Assembly: GCF_001592875.1 (NCBI RefSeq)
Contig: NZ_LSOF01000030.1
Span: 39,727 to 103,726, forward strand
Length of the DNA: 64,000 nucleotides
Reading direction: 5' to 3'
Origin: Pseudomonas sp. BMS12
GTDB taxonomy: Bacteria > Pseudomonadota > Gammaproteobacteria > Pseudomonadales > Pseudomonadaceae
Both the position numbers and the translations under genes were made by a program. The notes beneath the pieces were generated by a model that did no database searches, was not told where the DNA came from, and saw only the letters and a list, made by a program, of their open reading frames with translations. Shown here piece after piece: positions 1 through 8,869 of this stretch (its first letter is position 1; each line of letters opens with the position of its first letter).

Positions 1-234
1 GGCGCGGCGGGCGAAGATGTTGCCGATGGCGTCGACGCTGACCGTGCAGCCGGCGGCTTCGCACCAGCGCACGAACAGGTCGCGGGCCTGGCTGTCGAGG
101 TCGGTCAGGGCCAGGCGGCACACGCCGCCCTTGGCGGTGGCGCCGAGCTGGGCCAGGTCCATCAGCGATTGCCACAGGCGTGCGCTGTCGATATGCCGGG
201 CAGGGCTGCCCAGCACGCTGTCGAGTGTGTTCAT
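1..234 (-). CDS. Zn-dependent hydantoinase/carbamoylase family amidohydrolase (probable beta-ureidopropionase), partial
   Basis: Only the first 78 residues are present; the gene runs off the left window edge. The start MNTLDSVLG and the segment with CRLALT and VSVDAIGNIFARR resemble the N-terminus of the M20-type Zn amidohydrolases that remove the carbamoyl group from N-carbamoyl-beta-alanine, allantoate or N-carbamoyl amino acids. It lies 47 bases downstream of the NCS1 permease on the same strand and opposite the dihydropyrimidinase-PreT-PreA operon, so the last step of reductive uracil/thymine breakdown is the likely role. The metal ligands lie outside the window, so the substrate is inferred from context only. 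Confidence 0.8.
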   Translation of the reverse strand, partial: MNTLDSVLGSPARHIDSARLWQSLMDLAQLGATAKGGVCRLALTDLDSQARDLFVRWCEAAGCTVSVDAIGNIFARRA

Positions 235-281
235 GGTCGCTCTCCGAGAAGCCGGCGCCGAGCGGCGCCGGCAGGGGTGGA

Positions 282-1772
282 TCAGGCGGCGGCTTTGCTG
301 GCGCCGCTCAGGCTGCCCAGCTTGAGGCCGGCACAGAGGTAGTAGAGGACGCCACCGAGCAGCGAGCCGGTGAACCAGCCGTAGCTGTAGAACCAGCTGA
401 GCAGGCCGGTGGCCATGGCCAGCACGGTCAGCGCCACCGGCACGCCGAGGGCGATGAAGCCGGCCCAGTTGACCGCCGGGTAGGCGCCGCCGTCGAGGTA
501 CAGCGAAGGCAGGTCGAGCTTCTGCCGGCGCACCAGGAAGTAGTCGACCACCATGATCCCGGCAATCGGTCCGAGCAGGCTGGAGTAGCCCAGCAGCCAG
601 TTGGAGTAGAGGCTTTCCAGGCTCACGTCGGAGGTGATCAGACCGGCCTTCTTCAGCAGTTCATGGCCCATCAGCAGCAGGCCGACCAGGCCGGTGAGCA
701 GCACCGCCTTGGTACGGTTGATCAGCTTCGGCGCGATGTTCTGGAAGTCGTTGGTCGGCGACACGATGTTGGCTGCGGTGTTGGTCGACAGGGTGGCGAT
801 GATGATCAGCGCCATGGCGATGGCGACCCAGACCGGGCTGTCGATATGGCCGATCAGGCTGACCGGGTCGGCCACGGTTTCACCGACCAGCGAGGCGGAG
901 GCGGCGGTCATCACCACGCCGAGCGCGGCGAACAGGAACATGGTCACCGGCAGGCCGACGACCTGGCCGATGATCTGGTCCTTCTGGCTGCGCGCATAGC
1001 GGCTGAAGTCGGGAATGTTCAGCGACAGGGTGGCCCAGAAGCCGACCATGGCGGTGAGGCCGGCGAAGAAGTAGCTGGCCACGCCGTCACCCTCGGGGCG
1101 CTTCGGCGGCTGCGCCAGCAACTCGCTCAGCGACACGTGCGGCATGGCCCAGGCCAGCAGGCCGACGCCGACGGCCAGCAGCAGCGGGGCGGACAGGGTT
1201 TCCAGCCACTTGATCGACTCGGCGCCGCGGATCACCACCCACAGGTTGAGGGCCCAGAATGCGAAGAAGCCGATCACCTCGCCGACGCCGCCGAGGGCCT
1301 TCCACTCGGGGAAGATCGAGCCGAGGAACAGGTGAATGGCCAGGCCGCCGAACATGGTCTGGATGCCGAACCAGCCGCAGGCCACTACCGCACGCACCAG
1401 GCACGGCACGTTGGAGCCGAGGATGCCGAACGAGGAGCGCAGCACCACCGGGAAGGGGATGCCGTACTTGGTGCCGGGGAAGGCGTTGAGGGTCAGCGGG
1501 ATCAGCACCACGATGTTGGCCAGCAGGATGGTCAGCAACGCTTCGCCAACCGACAGGCCGAAGTAGGCGGTGAGCACGCCGCCCAGGGTGTAGGTCGGCA
1601 CGCAGATGGCCATGCCCACCCACAGCGCGGCGATGTGCACGCTGCGCCAGCTGCGCTCGGCCACCTTGGTCGGGGCGATGTCCTCGTTGTAGCGCGGGCT
1701 GTCGAGCACCTCCGCGCCGGCGTTCATTTCGTAGAGCCCGTCTTGGGCCGTGACCTCGGTTCTGCTGTGCAT
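282..1772 (-). CDS. NCS1-family nucleobase:cation symporter
   Basis: A 496-residue inner-membrane protein with about 12 hydrophobic segments. The N-terminal SPRYNEDIAPTK, the PTYTLGG stretch in the first membrane helix and GIPFPVVLRSSFG are typical of the NCS1 (cytosine/uracil/hydantoin/allantoin permease) family, and the length is normal. It precedes the carbamoylase on the minus strand and is divergent from the dihydropyrimidinase, so import of uracil, dihydropyrimidines or hydantoins is likely. The exact substrate cannot be read from sequence. Confidence 0.9.
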   Translation of the reverse strand: MHSRTEVTAQDGLYEMNAGAEVLDSPRYNEDIAPTKVAERSWRSVHIAALWVGMAICVPTYTLGGVLTAYFGLSVGEALLTILLANIVVLIPLTLNAFPGTKYGIPFPVVLRSSFGILGSNVPCLVRAVVACGWFGIQTMFGGLAIHLFLGSIFPEWKALGGVGEVIGFFAFWALNLWVVIRGAESIKWLETLSAPLLLAVGVGLLAWAMPHVSLSELLAQPPKRPEGDGVASYFFAGLTAMVGFWATLSLNIPDFSRYARSQKDQIIGQVVGLPVTMFLFAALGVVMTAASASLVGETVADPVSLIGHIDSPVWVAIAMALIIIATLSTNTAANIVSPTNDFQNIAPKLINRTKAVLLTGLVGLLLMGHELLKKAGLITSDVSLESLYSNWLLGYSSLLGPIAGIMVVDYFLVRRQKLDLPSLYLDGGAYPAVNWAGFIALGVPVALTVLAMATGLLSWFYSYGWFTGSLLGGVLYYLCAGLKLGSLSGASKAAA

Positions 1773-2291
1773 GGGGCCTCTCCAGTGTCGTCATATCGCT
1801 GTTCTTATGCGTGCGGCAGAGCCTTCACGCTGACGGCTGAGGCCACAGTCAATAAGCGTGCCGAAATTCGAAAAATACTGTCCGATCGGTCGGAAATGCC
1901 CGCCATGTCCAGGCAATACGGGCTCTTGCGGCTAGCGGCCTGGCAGCCATGCAACACCATCCCCGGCCATTCTGGCAATGCTGTCCTTCGCGTCAGGTTT
2001 CAAACTGGTGCGTGAAAATATTTTTTGCCCGCCCAGCGTTCCCGGCGCTTTCGGGCAACTGCCTGTTTTGGCTGGACTTTCAGTGTTTCAAGGAAAAGCT
2101 GACAGCTGGGTCAAACTGGTGCAGGGGTCTCACCATTTTGGTGATTTAAGAATAAAAGTTAATAAAAACATATAGTTATGTTGTTTGTAGGATGGTTTGT
2201 ACCTGTCTTGCGTGAATCGATTTGTGCGGATAGCTTTTGATCCTGTCTTGCGCGACAGGTTTGATTCGCGCCGCTCATTGAGGACTGCGAG
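1773..2291. promoter_or_regulatory. Divergent pyd control region with repeated operator-like sequences
   Basis: No gene is supported in these 519 bases between the permease and dihydropyrimidinase. The 12-mer TCAAACTGGTGC occurs at 2000-2011 and 2111-2122. CCTGTCTTGCG occurs at 2202-2212 and 2242-2252, and the second copy is half of the inverted repeat CCTGTC-N6-GACAGG (2242-2259), placed 33 bases before the dihydropyrimidinase start. The same CTGTC-N6-GACAG spacing appears upstream of the tsx-like gene at 15852-15867. A TCCGA-N4-TCGGA repeat lies near 1881-1894. Binding by a RutR-like TetR protein is inferred; no exact sigma-54 promoter was found here. Confidence 0.55.
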
Positions 2292-3731
2292 ATGACGCTA
2301 CTGATCCGCGGGGGCACGGTGGTGACCCACGAAGAAAGTTACCGGTCCGATGTGCTGTGCGGTGACGGCCGCATCCTGGCCATCGGTGAAAACCTCGAGC
2401 TGCCGGCCGGCGCCGAGGTGCTGGAGGCCGGTGACCTGCTGGTGATGCCGGGCGGCATCGATCCGCATACGCACATGGAGCTGCCCTTCATGGGCACCGT
2501 GGCCAGCGAGGACTTCTTCAGCGGCACGGCGGCCGGCCTGGCTGGCGGCACCACTTCGATCATCGACTTCGTCATCCCCAACCCACAGCAATCGCTGCTG
2601 GAAGCGTTCCAGCAGTGGCGCGGCTGGGCCGAGAAATCCGCCGCCGACTATGGCTTCCACGTTGCCGTGACCTGGTGGAGCGAGCAGGTTAGCGAGGAGA
2701 TGGGCGTGCTGGTGCGCGAGCACGGCATCAACAGCTTCAAACACTTCATGGCCTACAAGAACGCCATCATGGCTGCCGATGACACCCTGGTGGCCAGCTT
2801 CGAGCGCTGCCTGGAACTCGGTGCGATGCCCACCGTGCACGCCGAAAACGGCGAGCTGGTCGACCACCTGCAACGCAAGCTGCTGGGCATGGGCATCACC
2901 GGCCCCGAGGCGCATCCGCTGTCGCGCCCGGCGCAGGTCGAGGGCGAGGCCGCCAGCCGCGCCATCAGCATCGCCGGCACCCTCGGCGTACCGCTGTACC
3001 TGGTGCATGTGTCCACCGAGGACGCGGTGGAGCAGATCCGCCTGGCGCGGCGCAACGGTCAGCCGGTGTACGGCGAAGTGCTGCCCGGCCACCTGCTGCT
3101 CGACGATGGCGTGTACCAGAGCGCCGATTGGCAGTTCGCCGCCGGCCATGTGATGAGCCCGCCATTCCGCCCGGCCCACCACCAGCGCGCGCTGTGGCAG
3201 GGCCTGCAAAGCGGCGACCTGCAGACCACTGCCACCGACCACTGCTGCTTCTGCGCCGAGCAGAAAGCGGCCGGGCGCGACGACTTCAGCAAGATCCCCA
3301 ACGGCACCGCCGGCATCGAAGACCGCATGGCCGTGCTGTGGGACGCCGGGGTCAACAGCGGCAAGCTGTCGATGCACGAGTTCGTCGCCATCACCAGCAC
3401 CAACACCGCCAAGCTGTTCAACCTCTACCCGCGCAAGGGTGCGGTGCGCGTTGGCGCCGATGCCGACCTGGTGCTGTGGGACCCGCAGGGCACGCGCACC
3501 ATCTCCGCCAGCACTCACCACCAGAACGTCGACTTCAACATCTTCGAGGGTCGCCAGGTGCTCGGCGTACCGCGTCACACCATCAGCCAGGGCCGCCTGG
3601 TCTGGTGCGACGGCGACCTGCGCGCCGTGCGCGGCGCCGGCCGTTACCTGCCGCGCCCCGCCTGGCCGAGCGCCTATCAGGCCCTGCAACGCCGCGCCGA
3701 ACAGCAGCAGCCGCTGCCGGTCGCCCGCTAA
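2292..3731 (+). CDS. hydA: Dihydropyrimidinase / D-hydantoinase
   Basis: A 479-residue cyclic amidohydrolase that opens the ring of dihydrouracil/dihydrothymine (step 2 of reductive pyrimidine breakdown). The first metal pair is seen in GGIDPHTHMEL (His59, His61), the probable carboxylated lysine in SFKHFMAYKN (about residue 150), and further ligands in VHAEN, LVHVSTE and TDHC. The length is usual for the family. The ATG start follows a GAGGACTGCGAG ribosome-binding region. PreT and PreA follow on the same strand after a 112-base gap. Confidence 0.95.
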   Translation: MTLLIRGGTVVTHEESYRSDVLCGDGRILAIGENLELPAGAEVLEAGDLLVMPGGIDPHTHMELPFMGTVASEDFFSGTAAGLAGGTTSIIDFVIPNPQQSLLEAFQQWRGWAEKSAADYGFHVAVTWWSEQVSEEMGVLVREHGINSFKHFMAYKNAIMAADDTLVASFERCLELGAMPTVHAENGELVDHLQRKLLGMGITGPEAHPLSRPAQVEGEAASRAISIAGTLGVPLYLVHVSTEDAVEQIRLARRNGQPVYGEVLPGHLLLDDGVYQSADWQFAAGHVMSPPFRPAHHQRALWQGLQSGDLQTTATDHCCFCAEQKAAGRDDFSKIPNGTAGIEDRMAVLWDAGVNSGKLSMHEFVAITSTNTAKLFNLYPRKGAVRVGADADLVLWDPQGTRTISASTHHQNVDFNIFEGRQVLGVPRHTISQGRLVWCDGDLRAVRGAGRYLPRPAWPSAYQALQRRAEQQQPLPVAR

Positions 3732-3843
3732 GCCGTACCTTTGCGGACTGCGCCGCAGAGCGCAGCCGTCGTTCATTTCCTAGCTGCCTTGCCCGCCGCC
3801 TCGCCGCGGCGCACCGATAACAACAGCACCAGAGGCAAGCACC

Positions 3844-5208
3844 GTGATCGACCTCGACCATCTACCCCGGCCCTCGGCCACCCATGCCGAGCTGGCCAGC
3901 CAGTTCGGCGACCTCACGCCGCCGCTCAACGCACGCCAGGCGCAGCTCGAAAGCGAGCGCTGCCTGTACTGCTACGACGCGCCGTGTGTCACCGCCTGTC
4001 CCAGCGAGATCAACATCCCCTCGTTCATCCGCAACATCGCCCAGGACAACGTGCGCGGCGCCGCGCAGACCATTCTCGAAGCCAATATCCTCGGCGGCAG
4101 CTGCGCCCGCGTATGCCCCACCGAGATCCTCTGCCAGCAGGCCTGCGTGCGTAACAACGCCCAGGAATGCGCGCCGGTGCTGATCGGCCAGCTGCAGCGC
4201 TATGCCCTGGACAACAGCGACTTCAGCGAGCACCCGTTCCAGCGCGCCGAGTCCAGCGGCCGGCGCATCGCCGTGGTCGGCGCCGGCCCGGCCGGGCTGT
4301 CCTGCGCCCATCGCCTGGCCATGCTCGGCCACGACGTGGTGCTGTTCGAGGCCGAGGCCAAGGCTGGCGGCCTGAACCAGTACGGCATCGCCCAGTACAA
4401 GCTGCCGGACGACTTCGCCCAGCGCGAGGTGGAGTTCCTCCTCGGCATCGGCGGCATCGAGCTGCGCACCGGCCAGCGCCTGGGCGACAACCTCGACCTC
4501 GGTGCGTTGTACCGCGAATACGATGCGGTGTTCCTCGGCCTCGGCCTGGGTGCCAGCCGCCAGCTCGGCCTGACCGGCGAGGATGCCCCCGGCCTGGCCG
4601 CCGCCACCCAGTGGATCAAGGCGCTGCGGCAGAGCGACGACTACGCCAGCTTACCGCTGGCGCGCCAGTGCCTGGTGCTCGGCGCCGGCAACACCGCCAT
4701 CGACATGGCCGTGCAGATGAAGCGCCTCGGCGCCGAGGAGGTGACCCTGGTCTACCGCCGTGGCTTCGCCGAAATGGGCGCCACCGGCCACGAGCAGGAA
4801 ATCGCCAAGGCCAATGGCGTACGCCTGCTGACCTGGGCGCGTCCGCAGCAGGTGCTGCTCGACGCGCAGGGCCGCGTGCGCGGCATGCGCTTCGCCCGCA
4901 CCGAGCTGGTCGAGGGCCGCCTGCAGGACAGCGGCGAGCAGTTTGAACTGCCCGCCAGCGGCATCTTCAAGGCCATCGGTCAGGCCTTCGATCCGGCGGC
5001 GTTGAGCGACGCCACGGCCAGCGAACTGCGCCGCGACGGCGAGCGCATCTGGGTCGACGCCGCGTTCCGCACCAGCCTGCCCGGCGTATACGCCGGCGGC
5101 GACTGCGTGCAGCCGGGCCAAGACCTCACCGTACAGGCCGTGCAGCACGGCAAGCTGGCCGCCCAGGCCATTCACCAGGACCAAATGACTCAAGCGGAGG
5201 TGGCGTGA
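3844..5208 (+). CDS. preT: Dihydropyrimidine dehydrogenase (NAD-dependent), flavoprotein/Fe-S subunit PreT
   Basis: A 454-residue subunit resembling the small subunit of glutamate synthase. Fe-S ligands are visible as CLYCYDAPCVTACP (Cys40, 43, 48, 52) and CARVCPTEILCQQAC. An FAD-binding VVGAGPAGLSCA lies at about residue 145 and an NAD(P)-binding LVLGAGNTAID at about 276. It starts with GTG preceded by a GAGG-containing stretch. It passes electrons between NAD(H) and PreA for reduction of uracil and thymine. Its stop overlaps the PreA start region, so the two are translationally coupled. Confidence 0.95.
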   Translation: MIDLDHLPRPSATHAELASQFGDLTPPLNARQAQLESERCLYCYDAPCVTACPSEINIPSFIRNIAQDNVRGAAQTILEANILGGSCARVCPTEILCQQACVRNNAQECAPVLIGQLQRYALDNSDFSEHPFQRAESSGRRIAVVGAGPAGLSCAHRLAMLGHDVVLFEAEAKAGGLNQYGIAQYKLPDDFAQREVEFLLGIGGIELRTGQRLGDNLDLGALYREYDAVFLGLGLGASRQLGLTGEDAPGLAAATQWIKALRQSDDYASLPLARQCLVLGAGNTAIDMAVQMKRLGAEEVTLVYRRGFAEMGATGHEQEIAKANGVRLLTWARPQQVLLDAQGRVRGMRFARTELVEGRLQDSGEQFELPASGIFKAIGQAFDPAALSDATASELRRDGERIWVDAAFRTSLPGVYAGGDCVQPGQDLTVQAVQHGKLAAQAIHQDQMTQAEVA

Positions 5209-6482
5209 TGGCTGACCTGTCGATCGATTTCGCCGGCATCAAGGCGCCCAACCCCTTCTGGCTGGCCTCCGCGCCGCCTACCGACAAGTCCTACAACGTC
5301 GAGCGCGCCTTCGAGGCGGGCTGGGGCGGGGTGGTGTGGAAAACCCTCGGCGAGGACCCGGCGGCGGTCAACGTCTCCTCGCGCTACTCGGCGCACTACG
5401 GCAAGAACCGCGAGGTGCTGGGCTTCAACAACATCGAGCTGATCACCGACCGCAGCCTGGAGATCAACCTGCGCGAAATCGAGCAGGTGAAGAAGAGCTG
5501 GCCCGACCGCGCGCTGATCGTCTCGCTGATGGTGCCGTGCGAAGAGGAGTCGTGGAAATTCATCCTGCCGCTGGTCGAAGCCACCGGCGCCGACGCCATT
5601 GAGCTCAACTTCGGCTGCCCGCACGGCATGCCCGAGCGCGGCATGGGCGCGGCCGTGGGCCAGGTGCCTCAGTACGTGGAGATGGTCACCCGCTGGTGCA
5701 AGACCTACTGCCGCCTGCCGGTGATCGTCAAACTCACCCCCAACATCACCGACGTGCGCATGCCGGCCCGCGCCGCCCTGGCCGGCGGCGCCGACGCGGT
5801 GTCGCTGATCAACACCATCAACTCGATCACCTCGCTCGACCTCGACGCCATGGTCGCCCGGCCCATCGTTGGCGGACGCAGCACCCACGGCGGCTACTGC
5901 GGCTCGGCAGTCAAACCCATCGCCCTGAACATGGTCGCCGAGATCGCCCGTGATCCGACCACCCACGGTTTGCCGATCTCCGGGATCGGCGGTATCGGCA
6001 GCTGGCGCGACGCCGCCGAATTCATCGCCCTCGGCTGCGGTTCGGTGCAGGTGTGCACGGCGGCCATGCTGCATGGCTTCCGCATTGTCGAGGAGATGGC
6101 GGACGGCCTCAGCCGCTGGATGGACGAGAAGGGCTATGCGCGCATCAGCGACTTCGCCGGCAAGGCGGTGGCCAACACCACCGACTGGAAGTACCTGAAC
6201 ATGAACTACCAGGTCATCGCCAAGATCGACCAGGACGCCTGCATCGGCTGCGGCCGCTGCTTCATCGCCTGCGAGGACACCTCGCACCAGGCCATCGAAA
6301 GCCTGGCCAAGGCCGAAGGCGGGCGCCTGTATGAGGTCAAGGACGAGGAGTGCGTGGGCTGCAACCTGTGCCAGATCACCTGCCCGGTGGAAGGCTGCAT
6401 CACCATGGTTGAGCAGCCCACCGATAAGCCGTACATGAACTGGACGCAGGACCCGCGTAATCCCTATCGGGAGGTGGTGTAG
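5208..6482 (+). CDS. preA: Dihydropyrimidine dehydrogenase (NAD-dependent), catalytic subunit PreA
   Basis: A 424-residue protein with an N-terminal FMN barrel like dihydroorotate dehydrogenase (NPFWLASAPPTDK, NFGCPHGM, SGIGGI) and two C-terminal 4Fe-4S clusters (CIGCGRCFIAC at about 345, CVGCNLCQITCPVEGC at about 382). The ATG at 5208 is chosen because GGAGG lies seven bases upstream; a GTG one codon earlier is possible. It performs the first step of reductive pyrimidine breakdown with PreT. The integron cassette array begins about 125 bases downstream, in convergent orientation. Confidence 0.95.
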   Translation: MADLSIDFAGIKAPNPFWLASAPPTDKSYNVERAFEAGWGGVVWKTLGEDPAAVNVSSRYSAHYGKNREVLGFNNIELITDRSLEINLREIEQVKKSWPDRALIVSLMVPCEEESWKFILPLVEATGADAIELNFGCPHGMPERGMGAAVGQVPQYVEMVTRWCKTYCRLPVIVKLTPNITDVRMPARAALAGGADAVSLINTINSITSLDLDAMVARPIVGGRSTHGGYCGSAVKPIALNMVAEIARDPTTHGLPISGIGGIGSWRDAAEFIALGCGSVQVCTAAMLHGFRIVEEMADGLSRWMDEKGYARISDFAGKAVANTTDWKYLNMNYQVIAKIDQDACIGCGRCFIACEDTSHQAIESLAKAEGGRLYEVKDEECVGCNLCQITCPVEGCITMVEQPTDKPYMNWTQDPRNPYREVV

Positions 6483-6522
6483 CGCGGGAGTAAACCGGCA
6501 GAGCTGCGGCTCCAGCTTTTTT

Positions 6523-6593
6523 GTGGGAGCGGCTTTAGCCGCGATTGGGTGCGACTCGGAGTGCCCTGCTTATCGCGGCTGAAGCCGCATCCA
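6523..6593. repeat. REP pair (inverted REP sequences)
   Basis: GTGGGAGCGGCTTTAGCCGC at 6523 and its inverted partner ending with GCGGCTGAAGCCGC near 6590 form a BIME-like pair. It abuts the outermost attC of the cassette array. Confidence 0.85.
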
Positions 6594-6607
6594 CTAGAGC
6601 GCTGCTT

Positions 6608-6679
6608 CGTTTGGTTAAGGGGGCCGGCTTTAGCCGGTCCCGAGTGAGCGAAGCGAGCGACTTGAACCAATTGTTATAG
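6608..6679 (-). other. attC of cassette 13 (outermost, truncated edge)
   Basis: The core GTTATAG is at 6673-6679 and the inner arms contain CCGGCTTTAGCCGG. At the far end the usual AACG junction is followed by AAGCAG instead of a TTRRRY core, so the array ends here against a REP element. Confidence 0.8.
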
Positions 6680-6688
6680 GGAAATAAC

Positions 6689-7066
6689 TCAGCAGTTGAT
6701 TCCAGCTCTTTTGGCGGCACGGTAGACGATTACAGTTATTGTTATAAAGACGACTGACATCCCGCAAAGAACAGGGTCAATTTTGCCCTTTGCTATATAA
6801 AAATAAATTGCTGCTGATACCATTACTGCGGAAAGCAGAAGCCAAACCATTACGCCGCTTGCTAGTTTGTTGGTTTTATATTGTCCTATGCCGTAGATTC
6901 GCTTTCCGCGCTCGTTCATTTCAATTATTTCTTTGGCATCCTGCTCGCACTCAGGAGAGCAGGCTATTCCTTTGGTGAATGAAATAGTGCATTCCATGCA
7001 AACGGCCTTATTGCAGGACTTGCAAATGCCTACGGCGTCAGTTCCTTTGTGTTCGAAGCACTGCAT
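6689..7066 (-). CDS. Cassette 13: small zinc-finger-like membrane protein, unknown function
   Basis: 125 residues. The N-terminus has a B-box-like set of Cys and His ligands (MQCFEHKG, CKSCNKAVCMEC, ACSPEC), followed by two hydrophobic segments (about 70-90 and 97-115). A cytosolic metal-binding head on a two-helix membrane anchor is inferred. AGGAAAA precedes the ATG at 7066. No function can be assigned. Confidence 0.75.
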   Translation of the reverse strand: MQCFEHKGTDAVGICKSCNKAVCMECTISFTKGIACSPECEQDAKEIIEMNERGKRIYGIGQYKTNKLASGVMVWLLLSAVMVSAAIYFYIAKGKIDPVLCGMSVVFITITVIVYRAAKRAGINC

Positions 7067-7077
7067 TTGAGTTTTTC

Positions 7078-7153
7078 CTATAACGTTTGGTTAAGGGGCG
7101 GGCTTTAGCCCGTCCCAGTGAGCGAAGCGAACGGTTTGAACCAATTGTTATGT
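7078..7153 (-). other. attC of cassette 12
   Basis: A 76-base site from CTATAAC to the core GTTATGT, with inner arms GGGCGGGCTTTAGCCCGTCC. Confidence 0.88.
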
Positions 7154-7202
7154 GCTAGCACCCCCAGTCATCCTTCTCAAGATACGAATCAATTTCTTTG
7201 TG

Positions 7203-7568
7203 TCAAATAGATGCCTTTTCGCTATCTACTCCCCTCTTAGTGGGAAATTCCTCTCTAAGGGAAATCACATCACAGATTACAGGGTTAATGTCTGTGATTA
7301 GGTATGAGGTCGCCAAATAATCGAATTCTGAAAGTGTATGCGTGTGAGCGTCAATCAATGAGTCTGCGAGTTTTTCAGCTTTATCATAGTCGCGCTCTTT
7401 TATTGCGCGCTGAATTTTAGTGAAACCTTTTAAGTATGCTGCTTCGTATTTGAGGCGATCGTTAAATTCCAATGCAAAAAAAGCGTAAGAGGAAATTCCA
7501 ACTCCGATTGCAATACATATGCATGCTCCAAGAGCGGTTGCTAAAGCCAAAATCACTTTTTGCTTCAT
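7203..7568 (-). CDS. Cassette 12: membrane-anchored small protein, unknown function
   Basis: 121 residues with one N-terminal hydrophobic helix (about 5-32), then a mostly helical charged domain (FTKIQRAIKERDYDKAEKLAD) that resembles a single TPR-like helical pair. A signal anchor with a periplasmic domain is the simplest reading. Not recognised; bounded by attC on both sides. Confidence 0.65.
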   Translation of the reverse strand: MKQKVILALATALGACICIAIGVGISSYAFFALEFNDRLKYEAAYLKGFTKIQRAIKERDYDKAEKLADSLIDAHTHTLSEFDYLATSYLITDINPVICDVISLREEFPTKRGVDSEKASI

Positions 7569-7585
7569 GGAGTTACCCCTCTAGC

Positions 7586-7661
7586 ACATAACGATTAAGC
7601 TAAGGGGCCGGCTTCGCCGGTCCCAGCGAACGGAGTGAGCGCTTTGAGCGCATTGTTAGAG
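7586..7661 (-). other. attC of cassette 11
   Basis: Begins ACATAACGATTAAGC and ends with the core GTTAGAG at 7655-7661. It belongs to the second subtype (GATTAAGCTAA, TTGAGCGCATTGTTA) seen also at 10283, 12472 and 13528. Confidence 0.88.
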
Positions 7662-8432
7662 TTACAACTCCGCGTCCTTTTTGAGCTCCTCAATAATTTG
7701 GAGCCCCATGTAAATTGCTTCATGTGCATGAGGTTCTGAAACCTGTTGCGCATGAATGGCAGCGTTGCAAATTTTTAGAATGTAATCAAACGAACTTCGC
7801 ATATGACTGTACTTTGGGTAGCTAACGGTTAGCTCCCTAAATAGCTGCCTTGCAGATAGAAATTTCTCCACCATTTTTGATGGGTCTGGCGTGATAGTTC
7901 TTTTTCCAAGAATATTCCGGAGATTTTGCTCTAGCTCCATTCTTAGTTTTGCTAATGCGAAGTTGTAATCGCCACCTGCTTGAGCAATAAATGCCGAAAC
8001 ATCGTCTTCTATTGTTCCTGGCTCATCAGGTTTTTCGATTGCCGCTTCTAGGTCTTCTTTGGCTTGGCGTGCTTCTTCTGGGTTCGGGTAATGTACGTTT
8101 ACCGTTTGTTGTACTGTGTTTGAAATGGTGTTTAGCATGCTGCTATAAACACCAAGAAATTCTCTGGTTTCAGATTTAAATTCTTTTACCTCGCCAGCAA
8201 TTTTCTCAACTTCTTTTTCAAAAGAAATTAGTTTACCAATTGAAATTTTCTTGGCGATTGGGAGTAGCAGGAAAAATATTGAGAAAACAAGAAGGGTTAA
8301 TGCAGTGGTTCCTATGTTCTCTGTAGGAGGGAACCCTATATTCGTGAGTGCCATTGCAAGAAGTGCACAGGCCACTAGTCGACATAGAAATGGAAAAATA
8401 TCGAATGATAGGATTTTTCCTATGGGTGGCAC
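7662..8432 (-). CDS. Cassette 11: membrane protein with coiled coil and HEPN-like C-terminus
   Basis: 256 residues. Two hydrophobic helices (about 12-32 and 41-60), a coiled-coil stretch (FEKEVEKIAGEVKEFKSETREF), then a helical C-terminal domain with FDYILKICNAAIHAQQ, reminiscent of DUF4145/HEPN-like helices but without a clear RX4H. The start is GTG (8432), chosen for a strong AGGAGG six bases upstream. Function unknown; a membrane-bound sensor or effector is only a guess. Confidence 0.7.
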   Translation of the reverse strand: MPPIGKILSFDIFPFLCRLVACALLAMALTNIGFPPTENIGTTALTLLVFSIFFLLLPIAKKISIGKLISFEKEVEKIAGEVKEFKSETREFLGVYSSMLNTISNTVQQTVNVHYPNPEEARQAKEDLEAAIEKPDEPGTIEDDVSAFIAQAGGDYNFALAKLRMELEQNLRNILGKRTITPDPSKMVEKFLSARQLFRELTVSYPKYSHMRSSFDYILKICNAAIHAQQVSEPHAHEAIYMGLQIIEELKKDAEL

Positions 8433-8448
8433 GTAAACCTCCTTGTGA

Positions 8449-8525
8449 CTCTAACGTTTGGTTAAGGGGCCGGCTTTAGCCGGTCCCGAGTGAGCGAAGC
8501 GAACGACTTGAACCATTTGTTATGT
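8449..8525 (-). other. attC of cassette 10
   Basis: From CTCTAAC to the core GTTATGT at 8519-8525, with CCGGCTTTAGCCGG arms. Confidence 0.88.
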
Positions 8526-8533
8526 TCATGGCG

Positions 8534-8869
8534 CTACTGCCCATTTGCTAGATTTTCTGCTGTGTTTGCACTTGCGCCAATTACTTTTTCTAACAGTACA
8601 GGCAAGCTTGCTCCTAGGTACAAAGCAGCCAGCCAATCATTGATGCTGTTAAAGGCCACGGCAAATATCGTAACGACTAAAGCTAGAAATGGAGTTAAAA
8701 GTGACTTTACAAGGAAAAATTCAAGATTTAGTTCTATTTTTAGCTGTGGCGGCATTTTTTGACGAGTTAGCAGGTCGTAGAAGAATGGAAAGAATCCGCC
8801 AAATGTGCCCGCGAGAACGTAAAGTATTTTTACTAGAGAAATACCAAAAATCAGGGTTTCAGTAGACAC
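8534..8869 (-). CDS. Cassette 10, second ORF: small membrane protein
   Basis: 111 residues with hydrophobic segments at about 6-25, 52-75 and 80-95. It starts with GTG at 8869, and its first 11 bases overlap the end of the upstream ORF, so translation is probably coupled. It shares one cassette with the HTH-like ORF, so the pair moved together. Not recognised; a membrane effector paired with a small regulator is one possibility. Confidence 0.65.
   Translation of the reverse strand: MSTETLIFGISLVKILYVLAGTFGGFFPFFYDLLTRQKMPPQLKIELNLEFFLVKSLLTPFLALVVTIFAVAFNSINDWLAALYLGASLPVLLEKVIGASANTAENLANGQ

Noticed and set aside
180..2015. A 611-codon open frame antisense to the NCS1 permease
   Set aside because: Rich in Gln, Glu and Gly with no family look; it is the mirror frame of a GC-rich membrane-protein gene.
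2202..2255. Sigma-54 promoters at the two CCTGTCTTGC copies before dihydropyrimidinase
   Set aside because: The -12 TTGC is present, but the -24 element reads TTG instead of TGG in both; they look more like operators.
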